NCBI GenBank assembly: GCA_033763895.1
Contig: JANRJQ010000007.1
Location: forward strand, 248,001 to 312,000
Length of the DNA stretch: 64,000 nucleotides
Origin: Chloroherpetonaceae bacterium
GTDB taxonomy: Bacteria; Bacteroidota; Chlorobiia; Chlorobiales; Thermochlorobacteraceae
Direction: 5' to 3'
The notes beneath the pieces were generated by a model. It saw only the letters and a program-made list of their open reading frames with translations. It did no database searches and was not told the DNA's origin. Shown one piece after another: positions 33,548-41,934 of the stretch. Made by a program: the position numbers and the translations under genes. How positions within the stretch are numbered: the stretch's first letter is position 1; each line of letters begins with the position of its first letter.

Positions 33548-34627
33548 ATGAATTTCAATCACATTTCATGCCAATCCTTTCACTCCGGCATCGGTCGATA
33601 CAGTTTTGAATTGGCATTGGCTTTAAGAGAAAAGAATGAAGATACTTTCCTCTATAAACTGAAATCGTTACCCGACCCGCTCGCTGCGTTTGATTGGGTG
33701 CGAAGCATCCCGTTCCGTTCGTTTCGCAATCTGCATCCTTATCTCTTGCCGCTCTTTATCGAACGCGGCATCGCACAGGCGCAAGGGCTTTTGCATGCGC
33801 ATTGGTTTCTTTCGGGGCTCTCGATTCTTAATCGCAAAGCGCCAAAGGTGGTAACGATGCACGATGTCTCGCTCCTTCATATTCCTGAGAAAAACAAGCT
33901 GTTTGAATCTTATTACCGAAGCGCGTTAGAGGCGTTTCGGCGAAAGCAAATCCCGCTCATTGTGGTATCAGAATCGGCTAAGCGCGATACGCTTAAATTT
34001 GCGCGTTACCCTGAGCATTTGGTTCACGCGGTTCATAATGGAATTAATCATCACCAATTTTATCCGATTGAAAATAGCCGCGCCAATCGTGAGGCAAGCG
34101 GGAAATTCACCCTGATTTATTCCGGTGGATTGGGTGTGAGGAAAAATCTTGGACAGTTGTTACGTGCCTTTTTTCATATTGAAAAGGAATTCCCCGAAGC
34201 ACGGCTGAAAATTGCCGGTGCCTTCCCTGAACGGACAGACTACCCACGCCTTGCGATGTCGCTTGGGCTCAAGAATGTTGAGTTTACGGGCTACATCCCC
34301 GAGTCAGAAATGAATGCCTTCTATAACAGCGGCGATCTCTTTGTTTATCCGTCACTTTATGAAGGCTTTGGCTTTGCGCCTCTTGAAGCAATGGCGGCCG
34401 GCGTTCCGGTACTCTCTTCCTTTAAGGGGGCACTCAGCGAAACACTTGAACACGCCGCATTCCCGCTCGGACAAAGCGTTGAGGACGCCGTCGATAAAAT
34501 GACCTTTTTGATTCAGAACCCGTCATTCAGGCAAACACTCACCGAAAGGGGCTTGGCAAGAGCTAAGGAATTCAGTTGGGAAAAAACCGCACAAGAAACA
34601 ATGAAAGTTTATTCACAAACCTATTAA
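33548..34627 (+). CDS. Glycosyltransferase family 4
   Basis: A 359-residue GT-B enzyme. The N-terminal domain has the glycine-rich acceptor loop SGIGRYSFELALAL near residue 14 and MHDVSLLHIPEKN. The C-terminal domain has the donor signature YSGGLGVRKNLGQLLRAF and EGFGFAPLEAMAAGVPVLSS, the E-x7-E retaining motif of GT4 (mannosyl-, glucosyl- and rhamnosyltransferases). There is no signal or transmembrane segment, so it acts at the inner face of the cytoplasmic membrane. The protein at 35552-36736 is a paralogue, and the GGDEF regulator gene lies between them. The start is 6 bp after an in-frame stop. The sugar donor is not predictable. Confidence 0.87.
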   Translation: MNFNHISCQSFHSGIGRYSFELALALREKNEDTFLYKLKSLPDPLAAFDWVRSIPFRSFRNLHPYLLPLFIERGIAQAQGLLHAHWFLSGLSILNRKAPKVVTMHDVSLLHIPEKNKLFESYYRSALEAFRRKQIPLIVVSESAKRDTLKFARYPEHLVHAVHNGINHHQFYPIENSRANREASGKFTLIYSGGLGVRKNLGQLLRAFFHIEKEFPEARLKIAGAFPERTDYPRLAMSLGLKNVEFTGYIPESEMNAFYNSGDLFVYPSLYEGFGFAPLEAMAAGVPVLSSFKGALSETLEHAAFPLGQSVEDAVDKMTFLIQNPSFRQTLTERGLARAKEFSWEKTAQETMKVYSQTY

Positions 34628-34633
34628 AGACTT

Positions 34634-35551
34634 ATGAAAATTCTCTTAGTTGATGATGATCAATTTGCAATCAGCTTGTTTAAGAAGTTCCTCGAAAAGG
34701 AATCATTTGAAGTGGTAACTGCATTTTCATCAAAGGATGCACTTGACATATTGGCAATCGAAGAAATCGATGTGGTTATTACGGATTGGATGATGCCCGA
34801 AATGGATGGATACGAACTAACGAAAGCCATTCGGGAGCAACAAGCGAATCGATATGTTTTCATCATTATGATTAGTGCACGAGGCGGTAAATGGCGCTAC
34901 ATCGAAGCGATGGAATCGGGCGTCGATGATTTTATTTCAAAACCGCTTGATGGGGATGAAGTGCTTGCCAAGTTAAGAACGGCCAAGCGAATGCTGGCTT
35001 ATCAATCAGTTCTTTATGAGCGATCGATTACCGATAAGCTCACCGGACTTTCGAACCGATCCAAATTTTACGAATTCTTTCAGAAAGAATGGCGAAGGCT
35101 TGCAAGAAACGCGTCCCCACTTTCGCTCTTGATGATTGATGTGGATCATTTCAAAAAGTATAATGATACCTACGGTCATCTTGCTGGTGATAAAGCGCTG
35201 CAAGAAGTTTCTTCGGTCTTAAAGCACGCCAGCCAACGCGTAACCGACCTTGCGGCACGGCTGGGCGGAGAGGAATTTGCAATCATTTACTCGAACACCG
35301 ATTTGAACACCGCGCATCGATATGCCGAAAGTATTCGTACGGCGGTATCAAATTTAAGGATAAGGAATGAAGGCGTTTCGCCCGATCACTACTTGAGTGT
35401 CAGTATCGGGATTTTCAGTTTAAGCGTTACGCCATCTGAATCTATGGATACTTTCATTGAATTTGCTGATAAAGCACTGTATCAAGCAAAGTCTCGCGGG
35501 CGAAATCAAATATGCCTTTATCCCAATCTTGTTCAGGAGGGGCTTGTTTAA
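34634..35551 (+). CDS. Response regulator with GGDEF domain (diguanylate cyclase)
   Basis: A 305-residue protein. Receiver residues 1-120 have the acidic pocket DDD at 7-9, the phosphoacceptor Asp51 (VVITDWMMPEMDG) and the switch Lys in DDFISKPLDGDEVLAK. Residues 130-300 form a GGDEF domain with KLTGLSNRSKFYEFF, IDVDHFKKYNDTYGHLAGDKAL and the active site LGGEEF near 211-215, which is a competent GGEEF sequence. An RxxD inhibition site is not obvious. It makes c-di-GMP when phosphorylated. Stop and next start are adjacent (TAAATG), with AGGAGG at 35535-35540 serving the next gene, so it is co-translated with a glycosyltransferase. This supports second-messenger control of polysaccharide production. 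Confidence 0.92.
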   Translation: MKILLVDDDQFAISLFKKFLEKESFEVVTAFSSKDALDILAIEEIDVVITDWMMPEMDGYELTKAIREQQANRYVFIIMISARGGKWRYIEAMESGVDDFISKPLDGDEVLAKLRTAKRMLAYQSVLYERSITDKLTGLSNRSKFYEFFQKEWRRLARNASPLSLLMIDVDHFKKYNDTYGHLAGDKALQEVSSVLKHASQRVTDLAARLGGEEFAIIYSNTDLNTAHRYAESIRTAVSNLRIRNEGVSPDHYLSVSIGIFSLSVTPSESMDTFIEFADKALYQAKSRGRNQICLYPNLVQEGLV

Positions 35552-36736
35552 ATGCCAATCGAATTGATTTCTTGCCAACATCGCTCGTGTGGAATCGGCA
35601 GATATAGCGAGGAGCTTTCACAAGCTTTTATCAGAATTGGGGCTTCATTAACCTTAAGCCGCAAAGGAAAAGGCGATACCAATCACATTCGAAACTACCG
35701 TTATCGCTCGTTTGGCGGGCTTCGGCACTATATCGCTCCGTATTACTTGGCGGCAGATATTGCGAAACGAAAGCATCACTTGAACTTGAATGAAACGGTG
35801 TATCATGCCGACTATGTCGATGCGGCATTTGCATACAGTATCGCGGGAGTGAAGAATGCGCCGCTCATCACCACTGTTCACGATGCGATTCCCTTCATTT
35901 ACTCAAGCTCGCAAGCGGCTTTCTATAACTATTTGATACAATTGAAGCGTGCTGCGACGATTTCAAAAAAATTGATTGTGGTTTCGGAGCAATCGCGGGA
36001 AGATTTGATTCGCTTAGCAAAAATTCCGGTGGAGAAAATCGCTGTGATTCCGAATGGAATCAACCATAATCAATTTTTTCCTGATGCAGTTAAAACGGCG
36101 AATGAACGCTTTACGGTGCGTTACATCGGCGGGCTTTCGAAGCATAAGAATGTTGACTTGGTTCTAAAAACAGCGAAGGTGATTGAATCGCGTGGGCTTG
36201 AGATTGACTTTGAAATTGGCGGCGGTTTCCCCGAAAAAACAAACCTTCCGAGCCTTGCGCATCACATCGGTCTCAAGCGGCTTCGCTTTACCGGGTATAT
36301 CTCTGATGGTGAACTTCGCAATTTCTATGCAAAAGCTGATGTCTTCATTTTCCCAAGTTTATATGAGGGGTTTGGGTTTCCGCCCTTAGAAGCGATGGCA
36401 TCGGGAACGGCGGTGATATCGAGTAACCGCGGGTCGCTCAATGAAATCTTAAAAGGCGGGGCAATCGTAACTGAGCCAAATGAGTTCATTTTTGCGGATC
36501 GGATTGAAGAGCTTTATCGAAATAAGCCGCTCCGCGAAAAGCTGCGCCAAAAAGGGATTCAACGCGCAAAAGCATTCACTTGGGAAAAATGTGCGGAAGA
36601 AACGCAATCCATTTACCAAGACATCATTCCGAGCTTCGCCCGATATCAAACCCCATTCAACGAGCAAAAGACCGCACTTATCGATAAAACGGCTTCGTAC
36701 GCGAATTCAGAACCGATATTTGAAAAATTCGATTAA
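35552..36736 (+). CDS. Glycosyltransferase family 4 (paralogue of 33548-34627)
   Basis: A 394-residue GT-B glycosyltransferase. The N-terminal loop is SCGIGRYSEELSQAF, followed by TTVHDAIPFIYSSS. The donor half has YIGGLSKHKNVDLVLKTAKV and EGFGFPPLEAMASGTAVISSNRGSLNEI. It is closely similar in plan to the product of 33548-34627 (both open with CQ..S.GIGRYS), which suggests duplication with divergent acceptor use. It has a strong ribosome site (AGGAGG, 11 bp before the ATG) placed at the end of the GGDEF gene. The C-terminal 30 residues are a polar tail beyond the usual end of the domain. Confidence 0.87.
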   Translation: MPIELISCQHRSCGIGRYSEELSQAFIRIGASLTLSRKGKGDTNHIRNYRYRSFGGLRHYIAPYYLAADIAKRKHHLNLNETVYHADYVDAAFAYSIAGVKNAPLITTVHDAIPFIYSSSQAAFYNYLIQLKRAATISKKLIVVSEQSREDLIRLAKIPVEKIAVIPNGINHNQFFPDAVKTANERFTVRYIGGLSKHKNVDLVLKTAKVIESRGLEIDFEIGGGFPEKTNLPSLAHHIGLKRLRFTGYISDGELRNFYAKADVFIFPSLYEGFGFPPLEAMASGTAVISSNRGSLNEILKGGAIVTEPNEFIFADRIEELYRNKPLREKLRQKGIQRAKAFTWEKCAEETQSIYQDIIPSFARYQTPFNEQKTALIDKTASYANSEPIFEKFD

Positions 36737-36750
36737 ACAATTAAAGTTCT

Positions 36751-38100
36751 GTGAACATACCATTTCGCAATATCCTTTGGGCAATCTTTAACAATGCTTT
36801 CGAAATCATCTTAGGTTTTGGAACGCTGGCTTTTGTGACTCAACATTACACAGCCTCTGAATCGGGCTCGTGGGTCGTGTTTACAGCGCTTACTTTTTTA
36901 ATCACAAAAATTCGAGAAGGCATGCTTAGCCCCTCGCTTATTCGTGATTCAGCCGAAAATCGACTTGAAAAGGAAAACAGACTGCCTCTTTATCGCCTAT
37001 TCATTGTGCTATTTGAATTGGCCCTGACTGGCCTCATGCTTTTGGGTTCGATTTTTGTTAAAGATGCCGCACTAAAATCGCTCATGCAATGGTATGGCGT
37101 TTTAGGACCGCTTGCTGCGTTTTTCAGATTTCGGATTCAGTTATTTCAATTGAAAAAGCAGTTTGATTGGGTTTTTGTGACGAATGTATCCTTTATCGTT
37201 CTTTATGCCGGTGGGCTTTTTCTTATATCAACTCAGCCTCGCGCGCTTTATCATTTGCTCTTCATTCACTCGGCTTCACTCCTGTTAAGCCTTGGCGGTT
37301 TCGCGGTTTTCAATGGATATCAATCGAAAGTAAGAGAAAAGCATAAAGCCAAATCAGTATCAATTTGGGAAATGCTTGTGGCTATGAGGCAAATCATAAG
37401 TTTTGGAAAAGAAGGTGCGTTGAAAGAGATTTCAGGCACACTTGCCAATCGGATTGGCGTATTTTTATCGGCATCGATTCTCACCCTTGCGGAAACAGCG
37501 TTGATTGGTCTATCGCAGCGATATGTTCAGTTGGTTCAATTTCCAAACTCTGCTCTACAAACGATTGTGCTTTCTGAGCTTCTGGAAACAATGAAATCAG
37601 GCCGTTCCATTCAATTGTCACTTCATTTATGGATCAGCCGAATCACGGCCGTGAATCTCATTGCCCTTCCCTTTTTCATCGTGTCCATTGCCCTTGCAGT
37701 TCCCTTGATTCACGGGTCTGCATTTTCAGGCGCTATTCCACTTGTCATCGGTGGTTCAATTTTAGCGGGCGTTATAAGCCCAATCGGGAATGCGTTTGGC
37801 AGCGCGATGATGCTTCTTGGAAAGCCTGAAGAAGCGGCAAGATTGGTTTATCAAAGCAGCGCTTTCACAATCCTCTTCTCTTTAATCGGGATGTTGTTTT
37901 TCGGGATGTATGGGGTTCTCTTGGGCGCATTTCTTGCGGAGATAATTGGCCTTATACACATGAGAAAAATTTTCATTCAAGAGCTCTCTTTGAAACTTGA
38001 AGATGCTGCAATTGAGAGCATCGTTTCACTGAAAGAATTACTTCCCTTAGTTCAAAAGAAACTTACAACCAATTTTATTAAACCTGATTTCAGACTGTGA
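36751..38100 (+). CDS. Polysaccharide flippase, Wzx/MVF type
   Basis: A 449-residue membrane protein starting at GTG, 14 bp after the preceding glycosyltransferase. It has about 12 hydrophobic helices (for example GFGTLAFVTQHYTASESGSWVVFTALTFLI; LFELALTGLMLLGSIFV; IAGVISPIGNAFGSAMMLLGKPEEA). The pattern of early charged turns and a C-terminal IGLIHMRKIF region is that of Wzx-like lipid-linked repeat-unit flippases in the MATE/MVF superfamily. It would move undecaprenyl-linked repeat units to the periplasm for polymerisation. The stop overlaps the next gene start (GTGATG), so they are translationally coupled. Confidence 0.8.
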   Translation: MNIPFRNILWAIFNNAFEIILGFGTLAFVTQHYTASESGSWVVFTALTFLITKIREGMLSPSLIRDSAENRLEKENRLPLYRLFIVLFELALTGLMLLGSIFVKDAALKSLMQWYGVLGPLAAFFRFRIQLFQLKKQFDWVFVTNVSFIVLYAGGLFLISTQPRALYHLLFIHSASLLLSLGGFAVFNGYQSKVREKHKAKSVSIWEMLVAMRQIISFGKEGALKEISGTLANRIGVFLSASILTLAETALIGLSQRYVQLVQFPNSALQTIVLSELLETMKSGRSIQLSLHLWISRITAVNLIALPFFIVSIALAVPLIHGSAFSGAIPLVIGGSILAGVISPIGNAFGSAMMLLGKPEEAARLVYQSSAFTILFSLIGMLFFGMYGVLLGAFLAEIIGLIHMRKIFIQELSLKLEDAAIESIVSLKELLPLVQKKLTTNFIKPDFRL

Positions 38101-39002
38101 TGAAACCGATTATTTCCGTCGTGATTCCAACTTACAACCGCGCCGAGTCTTTATTAGACTTGCTACAAACGCTGCAAGGTCAATCGTTACCAAATTCCGA
38201 TTATGAAGTAATTGTCGTTAGTGATGGCAGTACCGATGGTACGGCGCGGGTTGTCAGGGCGATGCAGCGCATTATGACGAACCTTGCATTTTTTGAGCAA
38301 GCCAATTCCGGCCCTGCCGCAGCAAGAAATAACGGCGTCTTGCAGGCGAAAGGAAAGTTTATCGCTTTTACTGATGACGACTGTTTAGCCTCGAGAGATT
38401 GGCTCAAGGAAATTGTTAAAACCTTAGAAACAAAACCCATTATCGGTATCCAAGGGAAAACGACAACCTACAAAGAAGAAAAGACGCCGCTCACTCATCA
38501 AATTGAAAATCACTTTGGGCATCCTGCGCTTCCCACTTGCAATGCGGCATTTCATAAATGGGCATTTCAAGCTGTTGGTGGGTTTGATACCTCGTTTCCT
38601 TTTGCTCACAATGAAGATGCGGATCTTGCGTGGCGAATTCAAGCCTTAGGGGAAATTTCATTTGAGCCGAGTGTTCACATTATTCATCCTCCTCGCAAAG
38701 AAGCGTTTTCAAAATTGGCAAAGCGGATGCGGATTTTAGAAAGTGAATTTTTGCTCTTCTATAAAAATCAAAAGTTGTATCAAACGCATCGAACCAGTAG
38801 TCCGTGGGTAACGATTTATAAAGAGGTTTTCTTGATTCATTTGTTCAGACATTTGAAATCGCACTTCAAATACGTTGCTCGTCCAAGACTATTTTTTCAA
38901 GGCGTGGCTTTAAATGTGGTTTGGTGGATTTCGCTGATCAAGTTATTTCCAAAGTTTCGAAAGGCAGAACTGAAATATCAATCTCATTACAAATCATCAT
39001 GA
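38100..39002 (+). CDS. Glycosyltransferase family 2
   Basis: A 300-residue GT-A enzyme. The N-terminus is ISVVIPTYNRAESLLDLLQTL, then VVSDGSTDGTARVV, AAARNNGVLQAKGKFIAFTDDD with the metal-binding DDD near residue 95, and FPFAHNEDADLAWRIQALG, an acidic catalytic element. The last 60 residues are hydrophobic (HLFRHLKSHFKYVARPRLFFQGVALNVVWWISL), probably membrane-associated. An in-frame GTG one codon earlier is an alternative, but the ATG overlapping the flippase stop is preferred. The last codons overlap the next gene (ATGA). Confidence 0.85.
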   Translation: MKPIISVVIPTYNRAESLLDLLQTLQGQSLPNSDYEVIVVSDGSTDGTARVVRAMQRIMTNLAFFEQANSGPAAARNNGVLQAKGKFIAFTDDDCLASRDWLKEIVKTLETKPIIGIQGKTTTYKEEKTPLTHQIENHFGHPALPTCNAAFHKWAFQAVGGFDTSFPFAHNEDADLAWRIQALGEISFEPSVHIIHPPRKEAFSKLAKRMRILESEFLLFYKNQKLYQTHRTSSPWVTIYKEVFLIHLFRHLKSHFKYVARPRLFFQGVALNVVWWISLIKLFPKFRKAELKYQSHYKSS

Positions 39003-40219
39003 AAACACCGATTGTCATGCACGCCTTACCGCGTTGGGACGGGCCTTATGCCTCCACAAGTTGTCAAATGGCGAAAGTCCTTTCGCAAGATCGATTGGTG
39101 TTTTATGTCGATAATCCCTTTACGCTAAAAGACCGACTGAAGCAGAACGCTCAGATAAAACGCCGTTTGAAAATATGGAAAGGCGAGGCTCCGCCATTCT
39201 TGACTCCCTTTCCGGAATTCAAAAACTTTATTGCCATTTCGCCGCCCGTGATTTTTCCAATTAATGCATTGCCAAGCGGATTGATTTATAATGCAATGCG
39301 CACCTTTTATGAAAAAGCCATTTGGCGCGTGATTGATGAGACCTTAGAACACTATCAAGTTGAACAGTTTCATTATGTCAATTCCTTTCTTCCTCAATTT
39401 TCACACATCCATAGCACTAAACAAGTCGTGCGAAAATTTTATCACTGTGTTGATTTGATTGAAGGAGAAAACTATATCGCCCGACACGGTGTAAAGGCAG
39501 AGGCGGATTTTGCATGTGTTGCCGATGCCACCATTTCAACCTCACGTGCCCTACAAGAGCGAATGAGCAGATATAATAAGCATTCATGCTTTGTGCCAAA
39601 TGCCGCCGATTTTTCACTTTTCTCAAAAACCACATCAACAGCAATTCCGGAAGATTTGGAATCGATAAAAGGCGTGAAAATTATTTATTCAGGGAATATC
39701 GGTCTTCGGCTTGACTATGCAATGATCTACGAAGCCGCAACCCTTGAACCGACTTGGAATTTCGTTTTTATTGGCCCCATTGATCAAGCGAAGTTTTCCG
39801 GAGAAAAATTATACACACTTTCCAATGTCCATTTTCTTGGTTCAAAACCTTATGAGGCGCTCCCTACGTATCTCTCCCACGCCGATGTTTGCTTGATTCC
39901 TTTTGAAAAAAGTGAATTGACGAAATACATCTACCCCTTAAAAATCAATGAGTATTTGGCCACAGGAAAGCCTGTAGTTAGCACTTCATTTGCCAATCTC
40001 AGCGACTTTGAGTCGGTGATTTATCAAGCGAATTCAGCAACGGAATTGATTAAAGCTGTATCTAATGCCTTAAGTGAAAATTCAAATGAGAAAATTGAGG
40101 CAAGAAAAAAAGTCGCTGAAAGTAATACTTGGGAAGAACGCGCAAAAGCCTTTGACGCCATACTTGATATGCCAAAAGCACATTTTTCAAAAGCAGTGCT
40201 GAACTCTACTACTTTATAA
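38999..40219 (+). CDS. Glycosyltransferase, GT4-like
   Basis: A 406-residue protein from the ATG at 38999, which overlaps the previous TGA. An earlier start would lie deep in that gene. The N-terminal domain opens IVMHALPRWDGPYASTSCQMAKVLSQ. The donor domain carries IIYSGNIGLRLDYAMIYEAA, NVHFLGSKPYEALPTYLSHADVCLIPFEKSELT and PLKINEYLATGKPVVSTSF, a pattern typical of GT4-type transferases in exopolysaccharide loci. The protein is cytoplasmic or peripheral. Sugar specificity is not predictable. About 120 bp of low-complexity sequence follows. Confidence 0.82.
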   Translation: MKTPIVMHALPRWDGPYASTSCQMAKVLSQDRLVFYVDNPFTLKDRLKQNAQIKRRLKIWKGEAPPFLTPFPEFKNFIAISPPVIFPINALPSGLIYNAMRTFYEKAIWRVIDETLEHYQVEQFHYVNSFLPQFSHIHSTKQVVRKFYHCVDLIEGENYIARHGVKAEADFACVADATISTSRALQERMSRYNKHSCFVPNAADFSLFSKTTSTAIPEDLESIKGVKIIYSGNIGLRLDYAMIYEAATLEPTWNFVFIGPIDQAKFSGEKLYTLSNVHFLGSKPYEALPTYLSHADVCLIPFEKSELTKYIYPLKINEYLATGKPVVSTSFANLSDFESVIYQANSATELIKAVSNALSENSNEKIEARKKVAESNTWEERAKAFDAILDMPKAHFSKAVLNSTTL

Positions 40220-40254
40220 TTCTCTCTCCCTTCTACTCTTCATTCGTTTCGTTT

Positions 40255-40300
40255 ATCTCCCGCATCATCCGTTTCATCGACATTTATCGCCCCTTCATCG
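40255..40300 (+). promoter_or_regulatory. ATC(G) motifs at exact 21-bp spacing between glycosyltransferase and acetyltransferase genes
   Basis: In the gap 40220-40360, TTATCTCC, TTTCATCGAC and TTCATCGTTC place ATC at 40255, 40276 and 40297, exactly 21 bp apart. A further ATCG lies midway at 40286, about one helical turn from its neighbours. Pyrimidine-rich sequence surrounds them. The function is unknown. The phasing is the same as at 28508, 33435 and 51084. Confidence 0.4.
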
Positions 40301-40360
40301 TTCTCTTCCCCTTTCGCCTCAAAGGATGGTATAGTTTTGTGTCAACTAAACTTATCAACG

Positions 40361-40975
40361 ATGAAACTTAAATACTATTTGAATCAACATCCGGCCATTA
40401 AGCAATGGGTTCACCGACTTCTGGTGAAACCCAATGAGGCAAGGCCGAGCCTTATTTCGCGGCTGATTGTGAATCCTCTTTTCCATCGCATTTCAAGAGA
40501 AGCAACTATTCGAAGCTCAGTGCGCCGAGATCTTTTCCCATTCAATCCATTCAGCATCGGGAGAAAATCCATCATCGAAGATTTTGCCACCGTTAATAAC
40601 GGGGTTGGAGAGGTTCGTATTGGTGAAGGTTCTCGCGTGGGAATCGGGAATGTTCTCATAGGCCCAGTTGAAATAGGGAATAATTGCATCCTAGCACAGC
40701 ATGTGGTGATTTCAGGCTTGAATCACGGGTATGAATCGCCTGAGATTCCCATCAAATTGCAAGCAGTAAAAACGAATAAAATCACAATCGAGGATGATTG
40801 CTGGATTGGAGCGAATGTGAGTATTGCAGCAGGGGTTACCATTGGCAAACACTCTGTTGTTGGAGCGGGAAGCACTGTTACGAAATCAATTCCACCGCTT
40901 CATGTTGCAGTTGGAAATCCCGCAAGGCTTATTAAACGCTATGATGACTCACGAAAGGAGTGGGTGAAATTATGA
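40361..40975 (+). CDS. Hexapeptide-repeat acyltransferase
   Basis: A 204-residue protein starting at the ATG at 40361. A TTG start 8 codons earlier is unlikely. It has a left-handed beta-helix of hexapeptide repeats (IGEGSRVGIGNVLIGPVEIGNNCILAQHVVIS and IEDDCWIGANVSIAAGVTIGKHSVVGAGSTV) and the catalytic His in GLNHGY. The ending AVGNPARLIK is typical of WbbJ/maltose-acetyltransferase-like enzymes. It probably O-acetylates a sugar of the repeat unit or an intermediate using acetyl-CoA. The gene after it starts inside its stop (ATGA), with AAAGGAG upstream, so the two are coupled. Confidence 0.87.
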   Translation: MKLKYYLNQHPAIKQWVHRLLVKPNEARPSLISRLIVNPLFHRISREATIRSSVRRDLFPFNPFSIGRKSIIEDFATVNNGVGEVRIGEGSRVGIGNVLIGPVEIGNNCILAQHVVISGLNHGYESPEIPIKLQAVKTNKITIEDDCWIGANVSIAAGVTIGKHSVVGAGSTVTKSIPPLHVAVGNPARLIKRYDDSRKEWVKL

Positions 40976-41934
40976 TCACTAACACGATTCCTTCCTCACT
41001 TGAAGCGCCGAAGGTCTCGGTGATTATTGTCAATTACCGAACCCCAAAGTTGCTGCTTGAAGCCATACGAAGCGTCATGAATACCGTTCGCAATCGTTTT
41101 GAAATTATTGCTGTTGATAATGCGAGCGGCGATAATACGGCTACCCTTGTTCGGGAGCAGTTTCCATTGGTTCACATGATACAAAGCTCGGTGAATGTGG
41201 GATTCGCGGCAGGCAATAATCTTGCAATGCCTTTTGCGAGGGGAGAATACATTTTTTTCTTAAACCCTGATACCATTGTGCATGAAGGGAGTATTGACAC
41301 GCTTATCGCGTATTTGGACTCTCATCTAAAAGTTGGGCTCGTTTCGCCGAAATTATTGAATGCGGATGGAAGCTTGCAGCGCTCAATCAATAGATTTTAT
41401 TCTTTTTTTGGAACACTCTTCGATAACCGAATCGCTTCTCAATTCTTAAAAACCGATGCATTTGAAGATCATGATACCATAAGGGAAATCGATTGGGCAA
41501 AAGGCGCTGCGTTAATGATTCGGCATTCAATCCTTAAAGAAATTGGAAGCTTTGATGAACAATTTTGGATTTATGCCGAGGAAATCGATCTCTGCTATCG
41601 AATCAAAAAGGCCGGATGGGCAAATGTTTACCTCCCTTCAGCAGTAATCACGCACCTTGAAAAGCAAAGCTCCAAACAGCACCGTGCTGAAATGTTCATT
41701 CAAAATTATAAAAGCTTTTATCTCTTTCTCCGGAAGCATTACTCCACACTTGACTTTACACTTTATCGGCTACGCTCGATCATCGGAATTTTCTTTTGGC
41801 TTACAATTTATTGGATTCAGTCGCTGAGGGGTAATGACAGTGCTCGAAAATCGCTCGATACATACCGCACCTTGTTTCAATGGCATCTGAATCTTTCTCA
41901 AAATCTTTCTCAAAAAACACTTGCACCTCGATGA
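40972..41934 (+). CDS. Glycosyltransferase family 2 (WbbL/rhamnosyltransferase-like)
   Basis: A 320-residue GT-A enzyme from the ATG at 40972. Motifs are VSVIIVNYRTPKLLLEAI, IIAVDNASGDNTATLV, NVGFAAGNNLAMPFARGEYIFFLNPDTIV with the NPD metal site, and IDWAKGAALMIRHSILKEIGSFDEQFWIYAEEIDLCYRIKKAGW with the catalytic acidic pair. This order is that of WbbL-type rhamnosyltransferases and relatives, so transfer of a deoxysugar is plausible. A hydrophobic helix near residue 275 may anchor it. It overlaps both neighbours by 4 bp. Confidence 0.85.
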   Translation: MITNTIPSSLEAPKVSVIIVNYRTPKLLLEAIRSVMNTVRNRFEIIAVDNASGDNTATLVREQFPLVHMIQSSVNVGFAAGNNLAMPFARGEYIFFLNPDTIVHEGSIDTLIAYLDSHLKVGLVSPKLLNADGSLQRSINRFYSFFGTLFDNRIASQFLKTDAFEDHDTIREIDWAKGAALMIRHSILKEIGSFDEQFWIYAEEIDLCYRIKKAGWANVYLPSAVITHLEKQSSKQHRAEMFIQNYKSFYLFLRKHYSTLDFTLYRLRSIIGIFFWLTIYWIQSLRGNDSARKSLDTYRTLFQWHLNLSQNLSQKTLAPR

